NCBI RefSeq assembly: GCF_001723175.1
Contig: NC_064655.1
Span: 2,356,001-2,420,000, forward strand
Origin: Penicillium oxalicum
Taxonomy: Eukaryota > Ascomycota > Eurotiomycetes > Eurotiales > Aspergillaceae
Direction: 5' to 3'
Length of the DNA: 64,000 nt
Shown here: piece after piece, positions 60,716 through 64,000 of the stretch
Layout: the number at the start of each line of letters is the position of its first letter
Numbering within the stretch: the stretch's first letter is position 1
The notes under the pieces: model-generated
Seen by the model: only the letters and a program-made list of their open reading frames with translations
What the model was told of the DNA's origin: nothing
Database searches by the model: none
Translations under genes and position numbers: made by a program

Positions 60716-63700
60716 AATATTACGGACCTTAAAGAAGCGCGGGGCCGCAGTTATTTAAGCAACGACCGAGAACTAATCATTCTACGGACACTAAGGATTA
60801 GCGCTATCACGTGCGTTTCGGTATACTTAGGTATACCCTAAGGGCTTAAGGCAAGGGTAGTTAGGGCGGGAGCTAGAAACGACCTATAGCTAACTAACAC
60901 GAACGATACCCTCTTACTCTATAGGACGGTTAGCGCGACGCAGGAAACGGCCGCTATTTTACTAGCACCGGAATTATACCCTAAGTACGAGTAACTAGTA
61001 ACTTATTACGTAACTAGTATCCTATCGGTAATAGGATAGACTTATCGGTAATAAGTCCTAGTATATTAGTAATAAGTCTCGACTTATTAGTAATAGGAAG
61101 GACTAGATATATAAGAATACTCTTTTTAGTATTATATATTTAGTTCTTCGCGATTAATTATATATTATTACTTAGTTACTACCTTAAAGTACTTTACTCT
61201 ACGGTTTAACTCTAAGATAAACCTAACCTATAGGTAGGGGATTCACTTAGTAGTAATACTTAGTAATTAACCTACTTAGCGCGTACTTCTAGCACGTCCT
61301 ATAAGATACTCGATAGGATCTAACCTATAATAAGACTTTACGAAGTAATAGTACGATTAAGAGACTAAGTCTTAGGATTAGAAGTTAGGATAGTAGGTAA
61401 GTATTAGCCTAGGACGTTCTAACTCGTAGTAACTAGTTAGCACCGCGTAATATATTAATCGCCCTATCTTTAGACCGTAAAGTATAGTTATTATAGTAGG
61501 TAACGATAGTACCCCGAAGGGAAAAACTCCTACTCGAATAATAGTAACCGAACCCGACTCGGACGATAAACGCGATATAGAGATTCAAATCTTAAAACTA
61601 TCGTCGGATAACTTCGAGAATATCTTAATTAGCTAGGCGCGAACTATAACGTCTACTCGATAAGCGTAAAGGATTACTTAGAGTAGCTCTATACTTAAGT
61701 TATCGCTTTAGCCCTAGCGACTACTATTAGAGTACCTAAGCTTTCGAAGACTAAGACCTTCGATAGTAATAGATAGAAATTACAAGGATTCCTAACGTAG
61801 ATAGATATCTATATCGATATTAATAAGGGATACCTTATTAACAAAGGTAGCAAGATTATTTTCGTATTAGCCTATCTATAAGGATAGGTATAGGACTAGC
61901 TCGAACTATATATTCGCGAGTACTATAAAAAGAATAGCGATAAATAGAATATAACTATATAATTAATCTTTAGTAGCTATACTACGTTCTGATAGTACCT
62001 CGAACGAACCTTTAGCGATATTAATACTAAGAAGATAGCTAAACGTAAATTAAAACGAATTCGATAAACTAGGTTAGTATCCGCCTATATAGCTAAGTTT
62101 ATATAACTTATAGCGATACTATAATAGGAAGACTACGCTTTAATTCTATACTACGACTATAGACTTAAGCCCTATATTAAGGACGAACTTACGCGAATCG
62201 ATCGACTAGATACTATAGAAAAACTTATTAATATAGTAGTACGAATTAATAATCGCCTATATAATCGATAAATAGAAAAAAGAGAAATCGAAGGATAGCG
62301 CTAAGGTACTAGCTAACTATTATACTATCGATATAATAAACGACTAAACAGACCTATAAGGGATAGCGATCCCTATAATTAAAGCTAATAGAGCTTAACG
62401 TAGTAAGACTCCTAAGTAATAAAGAAAATAACGAAGAGATAATAACTTATACTTTAAATATAGAAAAGCAGGATATAGGGCGCGTAAATATAAGAAAAAG
62501 TATAATAACGCAAAGCTATAGGCGTATAAGCGTAATAAAAGACGTAATAACGCAAGGCTATAATAAATAAGGGTAACCTAGGATAATTAGGTTCTGCCTT
62601 AGTAGCTACGAGCTACTAATAATAGCTCTAAGACGCTACTACGTAATAGTAAGAAGATATATATTACTACTATCTATAAAGAGAAATAGGTAAATATATA
62701 GAACTAAACTACGAAGGGTAAAACCTCGGATACCTTTAACAACTATAAAGAATAGGCGGAAGTAATATAATAAGTTACTAAGGATATAAGCCCTAGAATC
62801 TTTATAGATAATATAGTTTACCGTAGCCTAATTAGCGTAAAGTACGCGATAGAAGAATTCCCTGAGATAGATTAGGAGAATATCGAGAGTTAAGGGTAGA
62901 CCTAATATAGTCTATAGGATCCTACCGACTCCTAGGAGTTATTCTACGAAACCTAGGAAGGAGCAGGAAGGACCCTAGGAATACTAAGTAAGAACCTAGG
63001 AACTCTAGAAATCCTAGAAACTCTACTATAATTCCTAGAAGAGGATACTACTATATAGCCTTAAGGAAGAAACCCCTAAGAGAATATAGAATAATATCTA
63101 TATAATAGCCTAAGATATATATATAGAGGATATATACGATACCCTTAGTATAATCTTAGAGCTATAGTAGGTTATTATAATAATAGATATTAGGTATATA
63201 TATTAGGGAAGGTTAAGAGGAGCCTCGAACCTAGACCTCTATAATAGGAAAAGAAATCTAACTAGAAACTAGAATATATAGGAGTCTAGTTTAGAAAGAG
63301 AAAACTACGCGATAAATAGTAATAACTTATAGCGATAGTATAGGGATAATATATAAGGATTATAGCTAATATTATACTTAGATTAACTATAGTAATAATT
63401 AACTCGGGTATAGCTAGTAACTTTATAGATCCTAGATATAAGAACCGCTACTAGATTAAAGGACAAGAAAAACCCTAGATTATACTAATTATCGGACTTA
63501 ACAGAGAAAGTCTTAGACTAGGGATTACCTATAAAAGCGGACTACTACTAATAGTTATTAGAGATTACTTCGAAGTTATTAACTTCGATATAACCCCGCT
63601 AGGATAGTACGATATCGTTCTAGGTATTCCTTAGTTAAGAAAATATAACCCCGATATTAACTAGTAAACTAACGATCTACTCTTTAGGTATAACTATCGA

Positions 63701-64000
63701 GTCACGAGTAAGAAATAGACTAGAAGGAAATAAAATATACTAACGATACTTAGCTATAGAGTAGTAGGTACTTATAAGAACCCTTACGAAGAAGAACTTA
63801 AGAGGAGTTTTCGGCTAGGAGATAGACCTAATAGAAATATAATTAATACCTAAGATATCGCGATAGTTAAGTAAGGAAGTAATATAACTAATAAAGAACT
63901 AGAGGAATATATTCTCGTTTATAACGTAGTAATAGCTCTATATACTATAGAAGCGCTAGAAGAAGAATATAAAATACTAGCGGAATATATAGAATTCTAA
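60716..64000 (+). mobile_element. LTR retrotransposon E (Ty3/gypsy), 5' part, runs out of window
   Basis: Begins TATTACGGACCTTAAAG (probably TGTTACGGACC before RIP), typical of a fungal gypsy LTR. The LTR end cannot be fixed because the partner is outside the window. It contains repeated GTAATAAGTC-type words near 61025-61090 and a TATATAAG box near 61110. Gag, zinc knuckle and protease follow on the plus strand. RIP damage is heavy. Confidence 0.8.
61500..63450 (+). pseudogene. gag and protease relic of element E
   Basis: Gag-like sequence includes a zinc knuckle at about 62444-62500 that reads NLYFKYRKAGYRARKYKKK, with Cys and His replaced by Tyr. The protease motif near 63395-63433 reads IINSGIASNFIDP (from a DSG(A/T) core, the catalytic Asp having become Asn). 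Reverse transcriptase is expected beyond 64000. Confidence 0.78.

Overview
The window looks like nuclear DNA of a filamentous ascomycete (Pezizomycotina; Eurotiales is a guess). The signs are short introns (about 52-69 nt) with GTRNGT-type donors, a TALE homeodomain regulator, an intron-containing tRNA-Leu, fungal LTR retrotransposons, and a long tract with the imprint of repeat-induced point mutation (RIP).

Left part, about 1-30.7 kb, ordinary base composition. Seven protein genes can be supported, most only after splicing. They are a TALE homeobox regulator (7050-8158, minus) in about 15 kb of otherwise empty sequence; pyrroline-5-carboxylate reductase (16727-17640, minus); tRNA-Leu(CAG) (18245-18344, minus); a ferredoxin-reductase-like FAD/NADP(H) oxidoreductase (19375-21337, minus); a large trypsin-fold protein (23499-25451, minus); and a small arsenic-detoxification cluster. 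The cluster holds a bZIP regulator (27244-28154, plus), an arsenite methyltransferase (28764-29854, plus) and a bacterial-type thioredoxin-coupled arsenate reductase (30150-30647, minus). Arsenate would be reduced by ArsC, arsenite methylated by ArsM, and the cysteine-rich bZIP protein is the natural candidate sensor. No efflux pump is visible.

Right part, about 31.1-64 kb, is a stack of nested, heavily mutated transposons and holds no intact gene. A pogo/Fot1-like DNA transposon (from 31380) is cut by a TA-flanked MITE and by retroelement A (LTR at 32765). A is interrupted by retroelement D (34562-41406, 255-bp LTRs, 5-bp duplication GTAAT) and by chromovirus C (43625-58776, 241-bp LTRs, 5-bp duplication AATAG). 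C is interrupted inside its RNase H domain by B (47358-54748, same family as A, 154-bp LTRs, 4-bp duplication CTAA) and by a second pogo/Fot1-like copy (54782-56645, TA duplication). D carries a small LTR-like insertion without RIP damage (39286-39443). A breaks off at 60715, where element E begins and runs out of the window. Throughout, CpA and TpG are almost gone while CpG remains common, so Trp and Gln codons have become stops and zinc-knuckle Cys/His have become Tyr.

Most notable are the arsenic cluster at the edge of the RIP-mutated block, the loss of the P-loop arginine in its ArsC, an antisense reading frame conserved in two copies of the A/B retroelement family, and a perfect palindrome of E-box and Gcn4/AP-1 half sites in the B LTR.
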